Positions 8,223 to 16,660 of a DNA stretch of 41,139 bases are shown here, one piece after another. Positions within the stretch are counted from its first letter, which is position 1. The number at the start of each line of letters is the position of its first letter. This DNA is from Acetobacter lovaniensis (lineage in GTDB: Bacteria > Pseudomonadota > Alphaproteobacteria > Acetobacterales > Acetobacteraceae). Where the stretch lies: NCBI RefSeq assembly GCF_014207635.1, contig NZ_JACHIE010000021.1:1-41139 (forward strand). Direction: 5' to 3'. The translations under genes were made by a program, and so were the position numbers. Below the pieces are notes generated by a model that saw nothing but the letters and a program-made list of their open reading frames with translations, was not told the DNA's origin and made no database searches.

Positions 8223-8230
8223 ATAGCTGA

Positions 8231-8271
8231 CATCGGATACGTCCGTCCGGCTTGGATGGGCGTATCCGATG
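8231..8271. terminator. strong hairpin between two genes of unknown function
   Basis: A perfect 11-bp inverted repeat (CATCGGATACG at 8231-8241 and its complement at 8261-8271). The 19-nt loop itself contains TCCGTCC and GGATGGG, which can extend the pairing. It starts 8 bp after the stop of the upstream gene. No T run follows, so it may be a weak terminator, an mRNA-stability element or a protein-binding site. Confidence 0.5.
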
Positions 8272-8344
8272 AAAGGAAGGCCCTGACACGCCGGACCAAC
8301 ACTGGGCGATTGCGCTTTCTGAGGGAGAGCCATAACCTGCTTCC

Positions 8345-9778
8345 ATGACTCGAAATCCCTCTGAAAAGCCCAAGTCCCGTGCCTCAGCGAAAGTCGGCAC
8401 GACTGTCACGAAGGATAATCTGAAGGCGCTTGGTGCGGACCGACTTGCGGACCTGCTCATCGAACTGGCAGGGCAGGACACCGCACTGACCCGCAGGCTT
8501 CGCATGGCGCTGACAGCGGTTCACGCGAAGGATAAACTCGGCAAGGAGATCGAAAAGAGACTGCGCACGATCCAGCGTTCCCGTGGGTTTCTGCCCTGGG
8601 ACCGGATCCGTCCTCTGGCTGCTGAACTTGATACCTTGCGGCAATCCATCCTGGGTGACGTTGCCTCTGCCGATGTCGGGCAGGCCATTTCAGCCATGAG
8701 GCTGCTTGTGGAGATTGCCCCATCCGTCTACGAGCGCTCGGACGACAGTTCCGGATACCTGTCGGACGTCTTCCGGGAGGCCGCTTCTGATCTTGGCGTT
8801 CTCTGGGGACGACAGGCCAACCGGGATCCCGCCATCGTTGTCACAGACCTTCTTACGCTTCTCGATGATGACGGGTATGGCACCTGTGATCGTCTGCTCG
8901 CCGCGTGCGGCACGGCATTAGGCGAAACGGGCGCAGCCATGCTCAGAACTATGCTTCTGGCACGACTGCGCGACCTTCCTGCGTCAAAGGGGAATAGCGA
9001 TTATCATACCGACATCGCGCGTATGCAGGTGATCAGGCACCTGCGGGATCTTGCGGATGCCATGGGTGACGTTGATGCGTATAGTGAAGCTGTCAGCCTG
9101 AGTGACCGCCAGTATGCCTATACCGGCGACGTCGCACGCCGCTTGCTGGACAAGGGGCGCGCCCGGGAGGCACTTGACTGGCTCGACCGGGAAACTGAAG
9201 AGAACTCTCGCTTTTACAAGGAAAACGACGATCTGCGGATTGAAGCATACGAGGCCGTTGGAGACCGAGACAAAGCTCAGGCTCTGCGATGGAACGTTTT
9301 TCGGGAACGCCTGAGCCTGCCGCACTGGAAAGCCTATCAGCGTCATCTCAGCGATTATGATGCGATCGACGCCGAAGAGCAGGCGCTCGATCACATCCGG
9401 AATTTTCCGAATAGAAGCGCGGCCCTGTCTACTCTTCTGGAATGGCCAGCGCTCGACGATGCTGCCCGTCTCGTGCGGGATCACACAGCGGAACTGGACG
9501 GACGGGATTACGGGACGCTGCGTCCGGCAGCGGAACGTATATCTGAATCTTATCCCAACGAAGCGACACTGCTTTACCGCCTGCTGGTCGAGGCCGTGCT
9601 GGACAGGGCGCTTTCCCGTTACTACGCCTATGCCGCAAAGGATCTTGCGTCCTGTCTGCGACTTGCACCCATGTTGACCATGGCTGAAGGCATGGAATCC
9701 CATGAAATGTTCATGACCCGGCTGAAAACCGCACATAAGCGCAAACTGGGATTCTGGTCATTGATCGCCGTGCCCTGA
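8345..9778 (+). CDS. DUF6880-like alpha-helical repeat protein
   Basis: A 477-residue, soluble, predominantly helical protein. The N-terminus KDNLKALGADRLADLLIELAGQDTALTRRLRMAL (residues 23-57) and the later pairs of helices (ALDWLDRETEE, AYEAVGDRDKAQALRWNVF, TLLYRLLVEAVLDRALSRYYAYAAKDLASC) look like a TPR/SWIM-zinc-finger-associated repeat fold of the kind grouped as DUF6880. No catalytic motif is visible. The role is unknown; such folds usually mediate protein-protein contacts. It lies between an unknown gene and vapBC-1 within the accessory block. The family name is from memory of similar sequences and needs a profile search. Confidence 0.6.
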   Translation: MTRNPSEKPKSRASAKVGTTVTKDNLKALGADRLADLLIELAGQDTALTRRLRMALTAVHAKDKLGKEIEKRLRTIQRSRGFLPWDRIRPLAAELDTLRQSILGDVASADVGQAISAMRLLVEIAPSVYERSDDSSGYLSDVFREAASDLGVLWGRQANRDPAIVVTDLLTLLDDDGYGTCDRLLAACGTALGETGAAMLRTMLLARLRDLPASKGNSDYHTDIARMQVIRHLRDLADAMGDVDAYSEAVSLSDRQYAYTGDVARRLLDKGRAREALDWLDRETEENSRFYKENDDLRIEAYEAVGDRDKAQALRWNVFRERLSLPHWKAYQRHLSDYDAIDAEEQALDHIRNFPNRSAALSTLLEWPALDDAARLVRDHTAELDGRDYGTLRPAAERISESYPNEATLLYRLLVEAVLDRALSRYYAYAAKDLASCLRLAPMLTMAEGMESHEMFMTRLKTAHKRKLGFWSLIAVP

Positions 9779-9844
9779 GATCAGGCTTGGGGGAAAATGG
9801 TCTGGCCAGTATGGCGAGCGAATTCCATTGCTACCCGGCAAGAG

Positions 9845-9871
9845 TTTGGATATACTATCGGCATATCCAAA
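9845..9871. promoter_or_regulatory. vapBC-1 operator palindrome
   Basis: Perfect 9-bp arms TTTGGATAT and ATATCCAAA separated by 9 bp, just upstream of the Shine-Dalgarno GGAGG and the vapB start at 9884. VapB proteins bind such palindromes with VapC for conditional autorepression. The same layout (9+9+9) is found before vapBC-2. Confidence 0.7.
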
Positions 9872-9883
9872 GTGGAGGTTACG

Positions 9884-10108
9884 ATGCTGACCCGCACGAC
9901 GCTCTTTCTGTCCAATCGCTCTCAGGCCGTGCGTCTTCCCAAAGCGGTTGCGTTTGACGCCAGCGTGAAAGACGTCGTGATCATCCCGGACGGTGCGCGT
10001 CGTATAATCGTGCCCGCGAATGCTGCATGGGACGATTTCTTTGCCGCTCCGGGCACTCCACTGCCTGAGCGCGATCAGCCGAGGATGCAGGAACGCGAAA
10101 GCTTCTGA
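9884..10108 (+). CDS. vapB: VapB-type antitoxin, copy 1
   Basis: A 74-residue antitoxin. The N-terminal half (TTLFLSNRSQAVRLPKAVAFDASVKDVVIIPDG) is the swapped-hairpin AbrB/SpoVT-like DNA-binding domain of the VapB/MazE type. The C-terminal tail (AWDDFFAAPG onward) is the flexible segment that wraps the toxin. The ATG at 9884 was chosen over the upstream frame because it has GGAGG at the right distance and aligns with copy 2. The last base of its stop is the first base of the vapC start, so the pair is translationally coupled. Confidence 0.88.
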   Translation: MLTRTTLFLSNRSQAVRLPKAVAFDASVKDVVIIPDGARRIIVPANAAWDDFFAAPGTPLPERDQPRMQERESF

Positions 10109-10512
10109 TGCTTCGTTATCTTCTGGATACAAATTTTTGTATCCGCGTCCTGCGCGATCGTCCGCAAGGCTTGCGTGAGCGTTTCAATGATAACGCCGAG
10201 GTGCTCTGCATCTCGGACGTCGTACTCTACGAGCTTCTTTATGGAGCCGAAAAGTCACACGATCCGGTAAAGACGCGGCGTGAGGTCGAACATTTTGCCG
10301 CGCGTCTGTCTGTTTTACCGTTTGATGATGACGCCGCAGCCCATACAGCGGAAATCAGGGCAGAGCTGGAAACGCGTGGCTGTGTCATCGGCCCGTACGA
10401 TTTGATGATTGCCGGACACGCTCGAAGCAGGGGGCTTGTCGTTGTGACCGGAAATCTACGAGAATTTACGAGGGTAGATGGGTTGCGTTCCGAGGATTGG
10501 ATGGCGGGTTAG
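10108..10512 (+). CDS. vapC: VapC-type PIN-domain ribonuclease toxin, copy 1
   Basis: A 134-residue PIN-domain toxin. The acidic metal-binding residues are Asp7 (LLDTNFCIRVL), Glu42 (VVLYELLYGAEK) and Asp98 (GPYDLMIAGHA), the same positions as in the enterobacterial VapC proteins known to cut initiator tRNA-fMet. The closing VVTGNLREFTRVDGL segment is also typical. By family knowledge it inhibits translation when VapB is degraded. About 85-90% of residues match copy 2 by eye. The target of this copy is inference. Confidence 0.9.
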   Translation: MLRYLLDTNFCIRVLRDRPQGLRERFNDNAEVLCISDVVLYELLYGAEKSHDPVKTRREVEHFAARLSVLPFDDDAAAHTAEIRAELETRGCVIGPYDLMIAGHARSRGLVVVTGNLREFTRVDGLRSEDWMAG

Positions 10513-10607
10513 GGGGAAGTGGAGCTTCTGCTTCGGCGTCTGCCTCATGTCAGACGTAACAGGAATTGCTGGAGTTTTCTGAAAGCAGGCATATATCAAG
10601 ATGATAA

Positions 10608-10629
10608 TATGCGCATGGAAATGCGCATA
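10608..10629. promoter_or_regulatory. ccdAB operator (double ATGCGCAT palindrome)
   Basis: Two copies of the self-complementary octamer ATGCGCAT lie 4 bp apart, together forming a perfect 9-bp inverted repeat TATGCGCAT / ATGCGCATA, about 45 bp before the ccdA start. Tandem palindromes suit cooperative binding by CcdA-CcdB complexes. Confidence 0.65.
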
Positions 10630-10673
10630 AACATGTGCTATGTTTCAGTTCTCATGTAAATAGGATCAAAGCC

Positions 10674-10919
10674 ATGGTTCGTGTGCACTCCACCAGTCCG
10701 TTGCGTCGTCCCACTAATGTGACGTTACCTGCTCAGTTACTCGAAGAAGCCAAATCGCTTGATCTCAACATATCGCAGGCCTGCGAACAGGGGTTGAAAT
10801 CAGCGATCGCTTCGGTCCGTGCTCAACAATGGCTTGTAGAAAATCGCTCCTCCCTTGAAGCATCCCGACAGTATGTCGAAAAGAATGGTCTTCCTCTGGC
10901 GGATTATCGGAACTTCTGA
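10674..10919 (+). CDS. ccdA: CcdA-type antitoxin
   Basis: An 81-residue antitoxin. Residues about 15-45 (NVTLPAQLLEEAKSLDLNISQACEQGL) form the ribbon-helix-helix DNA-binding domain of CcdA. The C-terminus WLVENRSSLEASRQYVEKNGLPLADYRNF is the classical CcdA tail that neutralises CcdB (compare the W..EN...I...N..VE..G.. pattern of F-plasmid CcdA). Its stop codon is directly followed by the ccdB start. It controls its own operon through the palindromes at 10608-10629. Confidence 0.92.
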   Translation: MVRVHSTSPLRRPTNVTLPAQLLEEAKSLDLNISQACEQGLKSAIASVRAQQWLVENRSSLEASRQYVEKNGLPLADYRNF

Positions 10920-11225
10920 ATGGCCCGTTTTGATGTGTATTGTTTGGCCGGACGAGGTGAAGCGCGTTTCGTTTTAGATGTGCAGGCAGACCTGCTGGAC
11001 GAGTTGGGCACCCGCATCGTGGTGCCGCTTTTGTCACAGAAAGTGGCACCCAAACCGGCAAAGAGACTGAATCCGGTTTTTGTAGTCGATGACCAGTCGT
11101 TCGTTATGATGACACAGTTTATGGCTGCTGTATCTGACCGTGATCTGAAAAAAGTCGTGACGTCATTATCTCTTTATCAGGATGAAATCACTCAGGCTAT
11201 TGATCTACTGTTAACTGGTTTCTGA
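10920..11225 (+). CDS. ccdB: CcdB-type gyrase-inhibiting toxin
   Basis: A 101-residue protein of exactly the CcdB length, with the conserved start ARFDVYCLAGRGEARFVLDVQADLLD, the core VVPLL and the segment FVVDDQSFVMMTQFMAAV. Family members trap DNA gyrase through GyrA. In F-plasmid CcdB the last three residues (W99, G100, I101) are needed for poisoning. Here the end is LLTGF: the Gly is kept but Trp is Thr and Ile is Phe, so gyrase poisoning by this homologue is not certain. Antitoxin binding should still hold. It adjoins ccdA without a gap. Confidence 0.9.
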   Translation: MARFDVYCLAGRGEARFVLDVQADLLDELGTRIVVPLLSQKVAPKPAKRLNPVFVVDDQSFVMMTQFMAAVSDRDLKKVVTSLSLYQDEITQAIDLLLTGF

Positions 11226-11378
11226 GAGACGGCTTTAGTCAGCTTCCGCCCTCATAGTGGACGTAGTATGCATACTTACGAGTGATGGGAAGCGAAACGA
11301 GGTATATAATTTTTTATCATTGTACGGTAATCTTCTACCTGCTATTACGTAATAAATATACAAATACACGAGAGCAAA

Positions 11379-12413
11379 ATGACCTGCGTCGAACTGCCTT
11401 TTTTAGAGATCAATCAACACGGAACATCATTTTTTCTCGTGAACATGCCCGCATCTATCATTACCAAAGTTTCTTATGCTGCGGTTAGAGGAAGAGATGA
11501 AGAGCAAGGAGCGGTCCAAAGAGTTTTGAATACTAGGCGTATTGCAAGTATCCGAGATTTTGCTTTATCTGGAGGCTTTTTTCCAAATTCTATAGTTATG
11601 AATTGGGTTCGCTCTGAGAGTATAGAAATTGATCAAAGCAGGAAAATATTATCGATAACTCCACATGAATATTCCGCACAACTAATTGACGGGCAGCATC
11701 GAGTTGCAGGCTTAGCGGAAGCAATAAATAGCACCGATGGCTTGAAAGATATCAACTTACCCGTAGCCATTTACGTTGGTCTTACGACAAAAGAATGTGC
11801 AGATATATTTCTCTCGATCAATACCGAACAGAAACCCGTTCACAGGAGCTTAGTATTTGATCTATATGCGATTGCGGATGACCAAATTATTGATCCTGCG
11901 GCCGCTAGAGCTAGAGATATTGCGATTGAGCTCAGTGAGGACGGTGCTCCTTATCATGGAATGATAAAGTTTCCCGGAGAACCTCCTCGAAAAGGCGGAG
12001 TGGCACTTTCGACAATTGTGACAACTATAAAGCCACTCATTGAAAAAAATGGCCCTTTTGATCAAGTTTCTTTATCAACTTTAGAAAATCAAAGTCTAGC
12101 AATTATAAATTTCTTTCGCTGTCTTGAGGAAATTTATGGAGAGGCGTGGTTTGAACGTCAGAACGCATTTATGTTTGCTGCTGGGTTCTCTGGAGCAGTC
12201 GATTTCCTTACAGCGAGAATGATTCCTTATTGTGTAGGAATGAAGTCATTCAAGAGCGAGACCATGAGGCATGCGATCAATATGACGCGCGAAAACCTAA
12301 TTTATCAAAAGGAATTAACAGGGAAATCTGGTTCTGAAGCACAGAAATATGTCTTTGTTCGTCTAGATGAGTTGTTCGATAAGGGAGAAAGTGCAGACGA
12401 GTACGCTTTTTAA
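11379..12413 (+). CDS. DGQHR-domain protein (DndB-like)
   Basis: A 344-residue protein with the DGQHR signature at residues 104-108 (LIDGQHRVAGL), preceded by the beta-rich segment ILSITPHEYSAQ and followed by INLPVAIYVGLTTKECADIFLSINTEQKPV, the classical second block of DGQHR/DndB proteins. DndB is the transcriptional regulator of DNA phosphorothioation, and DGQHR proteins recur in DNA-modification and defence islands. No dndA, dndC-E or dpd gene is in this window, so the role is open. The gene and its neighbour are clearly more AT-rich than the flanking DNA, a sign of recent transfer. It overlaps the partner gene by 1 bp. Confidence 0.8.
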   Translation: MTCVELPFLEINQHGTSFFLVNMPASIITKVSYAAVRGRDEEQGAVQRVLNTRRIASIRDFALSGGFFPNSIVMNWVRSESIEIDQSRKILSITPHEYSAQLIDGQHRVAGLAEAINSTDGLKDINLPVAIYVGLTTKECADIFLSINTEQKPVHRSLVFDLYAIADDQIIDPAAARARDIAIELSEDGAPYHGMIKFPGEPPRKGGVALSTIVTTIKPLIEKNGPFDQVSLSTLENQSLAIINFFRCLEEIYGEAWFERQNAFMFAAGFSGAVDFLTARMIPYCVGMKSFKSETMRHAINMTRENLIYQKELTGKSGSEAQKYVFVRLDELFDKGESADEYAF

Positions 12414-12878
12414 TGCTTCATTCAGACCGTCTGGCGCAGACGATTGCGCAAAGCTCTAAATTAATTTCGACTGCTTATAAGCCGATTAGCCATGTTGATG
12501 CAGCTAGACTTAGTCAAGCGCTATCTGATGACGCAAAAGCAATCGCTCATGCCTCTTTAGCTACCTTTTTTGAGGGGATAAACGGTGTAAGTAAGGGGCG
12601 ATTTACATGGTCTACGGTGCAGCTATATTATTGTTCATTTTACACGTGTCGGGCTTTGCTTATGCTCCGTTCATTTTCTGTATTCTACATTGGGCGAAGT
12701 CCGCATTCTTTGATTGCACAGGCGGGCGAATCAGTAGTCCGAAAATCTGGCAATACACACTCAGTCGTCCTTGCTGAATTTCGCAGCCGCTTTTCGGCAG
12801 ATCAGCTATTGTCGCAAACTGTGGCAGAGAGCGATCCACTTACATGGTTAGAAAATTTAAGGAATACAGCATCTTATA
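12413..12878 (+). pseudogene. DGQHR-partner gene, 5' part (split by Tn3 element)
   Basis: The first 156 residues of a protein I do not recognise. The frame starts at the ATG that overlaps the DGQHR stop. It continues natively to the target duplication TTATA at 12874-12878 and then runs about 50 bp into the Tn3 terminal repeat before stopping at 12928. Removing the transposon and one TTATA copy joins it in frame with 16666-16958 to give a 252-residue protein. The segment WLENLRNTASYRTAPF across the junction, together with the helical KGRFTWSTVQLYYCSFYTCRALLML, recalls HEPN-type or YaaC-like helical proteins. That likeness is weak and only suggestive. Confidence 0.7.
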
Positions 12879-12911
12879 GGGGTCGGTACATAAAACGGGC
12901 ACAGATATACG

Positions 12912-15881
12912 CTAAGGATTATCGGTGATTGTGATGGCTTGCCGGAGCGGGCGGAGTTTCCCTTCCGGGATGCCGGCGTCGGTCCAGAGGTAATCCCCGG
13001 TCAGGTTGATATGCTGCCACCCCAGCGGAGAGAGATGCTGGAGCAGATCAGGCGCAACGGATCGTCCTTGACGTTCGAGATGCCGCATTGCGGCTCCGAG
13101 ATAGGTGGTGTTCCACAATACGATGGCGCTGGCGACGAGATTGAGCGCGCTCGCCCGATGTCCCTGGGCTTGCAGTCCGTGATCGCGGATCCGGCCGGTG
13201 CGATGGAAAAAGATGGCGCGCTTGAGGGCATTCTGGGCCTCTCCCTTGTTCAACTCGCGGGTGGCGCGGCGGCGTTCTTCGGGGAGCTCGATCCAGTCGA
13301 GCGTGAACAGCGTACGCTCGACGCGGCCCATCTCTCGCAGGGCAAGGGCGAGACCGTTCGCGCGAGGATAAGAACCGAGCCGTTCCAGCATCAGCGACGC
13401 GCTGGTGACGCCGGTACGGATTGAGGTGGCGAGCCGGATCACGTCGTCCCAGTGCTCGGAGATCAGGCGTTCGTCGATCGGCTGGGCCATCAATGGGGCG
13501 ACAGTCGACCCAGGCTTCATGTCGCCGAACAGATGCAGGCGTCTGTTACCGATGTTGGGGATGCGCGGGGCGAAACGGAAACCGAGGAGATGGCATAGGG
13601 CGAACACATGATCCGAAACGCCCCCGCCATCGGTATGGTGACGCTCGATCGCAAGGTCGGCGCCATGATGGAGCAGGCCGTCGAGTACATGCGCGGCCTC
13701 GCTGGCACCGGCGGAGATGACTGTGGAATGGAACGGCGCGTAGCGATCGGAGACATGGGTGTAGAAGGAGATGGCGGGTTCGCTGCCCTTGTGCGGATTG
13801 ACGGCGCCGGTTGCCTGTGCACGCCGATCGAGCGGGAAGTGCTGCCCGTCCGAGCTGGACGCGGTGCCGTCGCCGAACAACGCGGCAAGGGGCAGCCGAT
13901 GCTGCGCCTCGATCAGCCTCGCCAGCGCCGCTCCGTAGCTATCCTCGCGCAGGTGCCAGGCCGAGAGCCAGCCGAGCTGACGCCGAGTTACCAACCCACA
14001 GGCCTCGGCCATGCGGGCGTGGCCGAGATTGGTCGCATCGGCAAGAACGGCGGTAAGGATCGCGCGGGGATCGTCGTGTGCCCGGCCGGTAGTCAAATGC
14101 GTGAAGCAGCCGGCAAGTCCCGTCCAGCGATCCACGTCGGCCAGCAGATCGGTGATCCGGATGGCCGGCAGGCGTGCGTAGAGGGGCGCCAGGGCGTCCT
14201 CTGCCTCGTCTGGAGTGATCGCGCGCAAAGGCGAGATGCGCAGCCGCCCCTCGGCGATCCGCACGTCTTCGAGCGTATCGGTGGACGCTTTCGCCTCTAT
14301 CTCGGCGATCCGACGCGTGAGCAGCGCCTTGCGTTCCGCCAGCCAGGCCGCTGCGGTATCAGCGACGGCGATCGGCAGGGGGCCGGCCTCGCGCATCGCG
14401 GAAAAAATCGGCTTTGGAATAAGCTGGTGCTCGACGGCGCGATAGCGTCGGCTTCCCTCGACCCACATATCCCCCGCGCGCAGCCGGTCGCGCAGTTCCG
14501 CCAGGACACAGAACGCGAAGATGCGGCGGTCGAGATCAGCACGGTCGATCCGCTTCCGCCAGCTCGTCCGGACAAAGCCGAGCGGCACGCCGGCCGGAAG
14601 CCTGTGCCGGCCGTCGGCGAGTCCGCGCAGGGTCTCGACAGCTTGGGCAAGAGGTGCGCAGGCGGGAACAGCCCCGAAAGTGAAGGCGGCGACGAACGCA
14701 GGACCGATCTGGCGCAGGATCGGTGCGTTCTCTCGGGAGAGCGCCACGGGATCGAGCGGATCAGGACGAACGAGACGACGGGCTTCCGCGACTTCCCGTG
14801 TCAGCACGTCCCAGCCGATGACGCCCTCGATCGCCGCGTATGGATCGGCGTCGTCAGCGCGGGCGCTCAACACCGCATCGCCGATCTCGGCCAGAAGGCG
14901 GATTTTGGCGTTGATGGTCCGACGGTCGCGTTTCAATGCGGCTTCCTCGCGCCGTTCCGCCCGGCGGAACAACTGACCGAACAGACGCTCGAACATGAGC
15001 ACCGCGTCGTCTGTCAGCGTCATCTGCGTCTCGATGACTGTGGCGACCAGCACCGCGCGCCGCCGTGCCGGGTTCAACGAGGTAAGATGTTGCGCCGTGA
15101 GGCGCGCGCCTTCCTGGCACAATCGGCGAAGCCGCTCCGGGTGAATGGTGTCCACGAGGCCGGAATCCAGGTCGATCGCACGCAGGAGCGACAACCGGTC
15201 GAGGATCGCGGCGAAGGCACGCCTCCCGGGCTGGCCAGGAGGCTGACGCACCCAGGTGAGGCTGCTGATATGGCTGCCGCTATGCGGCTGGAGGAGGGCG
15301 TCGAGCCGATCGCGCTGGTCGGCGGTGAGATGCCGCGTCAGCAGCTCGCAGACATACCGCTCGGCATCGAGCAGCGCCTTGCCCACCATGCGTTCGATCT
15401 GGGTGATACCAGGCACGACGATGCATCGCCGGCGAAATTCGCCCAGCAGCATCCGTGCGAGAACGATTCCGCTGCTGGACGTCAGGGCCGCAGGCAGAAG
15501 CCAGGCCTGAAGCTCGATCTGGAGCGGCCGACAGAACTGCTGGAATCCGAATGTTCCACGCAGCGTATCGAGCTGTTCGTAGCGGGTCGGCCCACGCACG
15601 GCATAGTCGGCGAGCGCGTCCGGCTCGATCCCGAGTTGATCCCCTATGAAGGCGAGCGGGATCTGAGGGATCAGCTCCCCCGGCCGGAGCAGCCGCCCCG
15701 GGTAGCGCAGCGCGCAAAGCTGGATAGCAAAGCCCAACCGATTGTGCGCCCTTCTCCGACTGACAATGACACGCAGGTCATCGGGAGTGAGCGTCCAGTA
15801 GCGCACCAGGTCGGCCTCGTTTTCGGGCAGGGCAAGCAGCAACAGGCGCTGCGCCTCGGTCAGAACGGAACGGCGCGGCAT
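12912..15881 (-). CDS. tnpA: Tn3-family transposase
   Basis: A 989-residue transposase, the normal length for the family. The N-terminal DUF4158 region starts RRSVLTEAQRLLLLALPENEADLVRYWTL. The DDE core is visible in LFGDGTASSSDGQHFP (first Asp), then NPHKGSEPAISFYTHVSDRYAPFHSTVI, HHTDGGGVSDHVFALCHLLGFRFAPRI (second Asp region) and the C-terminal LNKGEAQNALKRAIFFHRTGRIRDH (Glu). It performs replicative transposition through a cointegrate, resolved by the adjacent TnpR. It is transcribed behind tnpR in the same direction with 3 bp between them. The frame is intact. Confidence 0.95.
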   Translation of the reverse strand: MPRRSVLTEAQRLLLLALPENEADLVRYWTLTPDDLRVIVSRRRAHNRLGFAIQLCALRYPGRLLRPGELIPQIPLAFIGDQLGIEPDALADYAVRGPTRYEQLDTLRGTFGFQQFCRPLQIELQAWLLPAALTSSSGIVLARMLLGEFRRRCIVVPGITQIERMVGKALLDAERYVCELLTRHLTADQRDRLDALLQPHSGSHISSLTWVRQPPGQPGRRAFAAILDRLSLLRAIDLDSGLVDTIHPERLRRLCQEGARLTAQHLTSLNPARRRAVLVATVIETQMTLTDDAVLMFERLFGQLFRRAERREEAALKRDRRTINAKIRLLAEIGDAVLSARADDADPYAAIEGVIGWDVLTREVAEARRLVRPDPLDPVALSRENAPILRQIGPAFVAAFTFGAVPACAPLAQAVETLRGLADGRHRLPAGVPLGFVRTSWRKRIDRADLDRRIFAFCVLAELRDRLRAGDMWVEGSRRYRAVEHQLIPKPIFSAMREAGPLPIAVADTAAAWLAERKALLTRRIAEIEAKASTDTLEDVRIAEGRLRISPLRAITPDEAEDALAPLYARLPAIRITDLLADVDRWTGLAGCFTHLTTGRAHDDPRAILTAVLADATNLGHARMAEACGLVTRRQLGWLSAWHLREDSYGAALARLIEAQHRLPLAALFGDGTASSSDGQHFPLDRRAQATGAVNPHKGSEPAISFYTHVSDRYAPFHSTVISAGASEAAHVLDGLLHHGADLAIERHHTDGGGVSDHVFALCHLLGFRFAPRIPNIGNRRLHLFGDMKPGSTVAPLMAQPIDERLISEHWDDVIRLATSIRTGVTSASLMLERLGSYPRANGLALALREMGRVERTLFTLDWIELPEERRRATRELNKGEAQNALKRAIFFHRTGRIRDHGLQAQGHRASALNLVASAIVLWNTTYLGAAMRHLERQGRSVAPDLLQHLSPLGWQHINLTGDYLWTDAGIPEGKLRPLRQAITITDNP

Positions 15882-15884
15882 CTG

Positions 15885-16478
15885 TCAGGTTCTGCCGGGA
15901 GGCGTCCAGCCAATCCGCGCCAGCGTGTCGATCAGCGTCGAGCGCGGTACACCGAAGTTGCGGCATATAGCCGCTTTGCTGGCGCCGCCTTCGAGGGCGA
16001 CGGTAATCGCCGCGATCTTCTCCGCGTGGATCGCGGGCGGCCTACCGCCGCGCCGACCCCGGCGCCTGGCGGCTGCCAGCCCCGCCATGACCCGTTCGCG
16101 CGTCAAGGCGCGTTCGTATTGGGCGAGTGCGCCGAACATCGAGAACAGCAACTCGCCTTGCGCGGTTGCCGTATCCATATGTTCGGTCAAGGATCGGAAA
16201 GCGATGCCACGCTCCCGAAAATCTCCGATAATATCGAGAAGATGCGATAGAGAACGGCCCAGACGGTCGAGTTTCCAGACCACCAGCGTATCCCCTTCCT
16301 TGAGCCAAGCGAGGCACGTCTTGAGGCCAGGGCGATCGTCGCGGGCACCAGAGGCCTTGTCGGAATGAATGTGGCGTGCATCGACGCCAGCCGCGATCAG
16401 CGCATCGCGCTGGAGATCCACTGACTGGCGTTCGTCGGCTGAGGACACTCGCATATAACCGACCAGCATGTACGACAA
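15885..16478 (-). CDS. tnpR: serine resolvase of the Tn3-family element
   Basis: A 197-residue serine recombinase. The catalytic Ser is Ser12 or Ser13 in GYMRVSSADERQS. The conserved KLDRLGRSLSHLL and YERALTRERVMAGLAAARRRGRRGGRP segments complete the catalytic domain. The C-terminal helix-turn-helix is about residues 160-190 (ASKAAICRNFGVPRSTLIDTL). It resolves cointegrates at a res site, which should lie in the 140 bp between its start and the right terminal repeat. A start at residue 4 (Met) is also possible. Confidence 0.93.
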   Translation of the reverse strand: MSYMLVGYMRVSSADERQSVDLQRDALIAAGVDARHIHSDKASGARDDRPGLKTCLAWLKEGDTLVVWKLDRLGRSLSHLLDIIGDFRERGIAFRSLTEHMDTATAQGELLFSMFGALAQYERALTRERVMAGLAAARRRGRRGGRPPAIHAEKIAAITVALEGGASKAAICRNFGVPRSTLIDTLARIGWTPPGRT

Positions 16479-16533
16479 ACCTCATCAGAATAGTTTCCGC
16501 ACAGTAATGCAAAGCGACATGGTTTGTCGTGCA
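16469..16533. promoter_or_regulatory. probable part of the res site / tnpR control region
   Basis: An inverted pair TGTACGACAAACC (16469-16481) and GGTTTGTCGTGCA (16521-16533), matching in 12 of 13 positions, overlaps the tnpR start. Resolvase subsites are imperfect dyads in this place in Tn3-family elements and also autoregulate tnpR. The exact subsites cannot be assigned by eye. Confidence 0.45.
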
Positions 16534-16576
16534 GTTTTTGCTACCTTGGCGGCTATCTTTTCCCGGCAAGAAAAAA

Positions 16577-16604
16577 ATGACGGAAAACACCTGTTTTCCG
16601 TCAT
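16577..16604. repeat. perfect 12-bp inverted repeat inside the Tn3 right end
   Basis: The arms ATGACGGAAAAC (16577-16588) and GTTTTCCGTCAT (16593-16604) flank a 4-nt loop, between the tnpR start and the right terminal repeat. It could be a res subsite or a transcriptional barrier that shields tnpR from outside transcription. The upstream A run gives a T run on the minus strand, so it could terminate minus-strand transcripts. Confidence 0.5.
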
Positions 16605-16660
16605 ATACCCTCAGCATCCGACCTTAGCGTATATCTGTGCCCGTTCTATGTACCGACCCC

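Larger units (their letters stand above)
12879..16660 (-). mobile_element. Tn3-family transposon, apparently complete, without passenger genes (3782 bp)
   Basis: The 39-bp terminal inverted repeats at 12879-12917 and 16622-16660 begin with GGGGTCGG and end with GCTAAGG, with one mismatch. A 5-bp direct duplication TTATA flanks both ends (12874-12878 and 16661-16665), the hallmark of Tn3-family transposition. Only tnpA, tnpR and a short intergenic/res region are inside. The tnpA stop lies within the left repeat. The element disrupts the partner of the DGQHR gene. Confidence 0.93.

Noticed and set aside
11379..12413. Calling the DGQHR gene dndB
   Set aside because: The motif fits, but no dndA or dndC-E genes are present and many DGQHR proteins are not DndB, so a gene symbol would overstate the evidence.
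13608..16250. An 880-codon open frame antisense to tnpA and tnpR
   Set aside because: It is the mirror of a GC-rich, intact Tn3 transposase and resolvase. It has no recognisable domain and crosses the border between the two genes, so it is a shadow frame.
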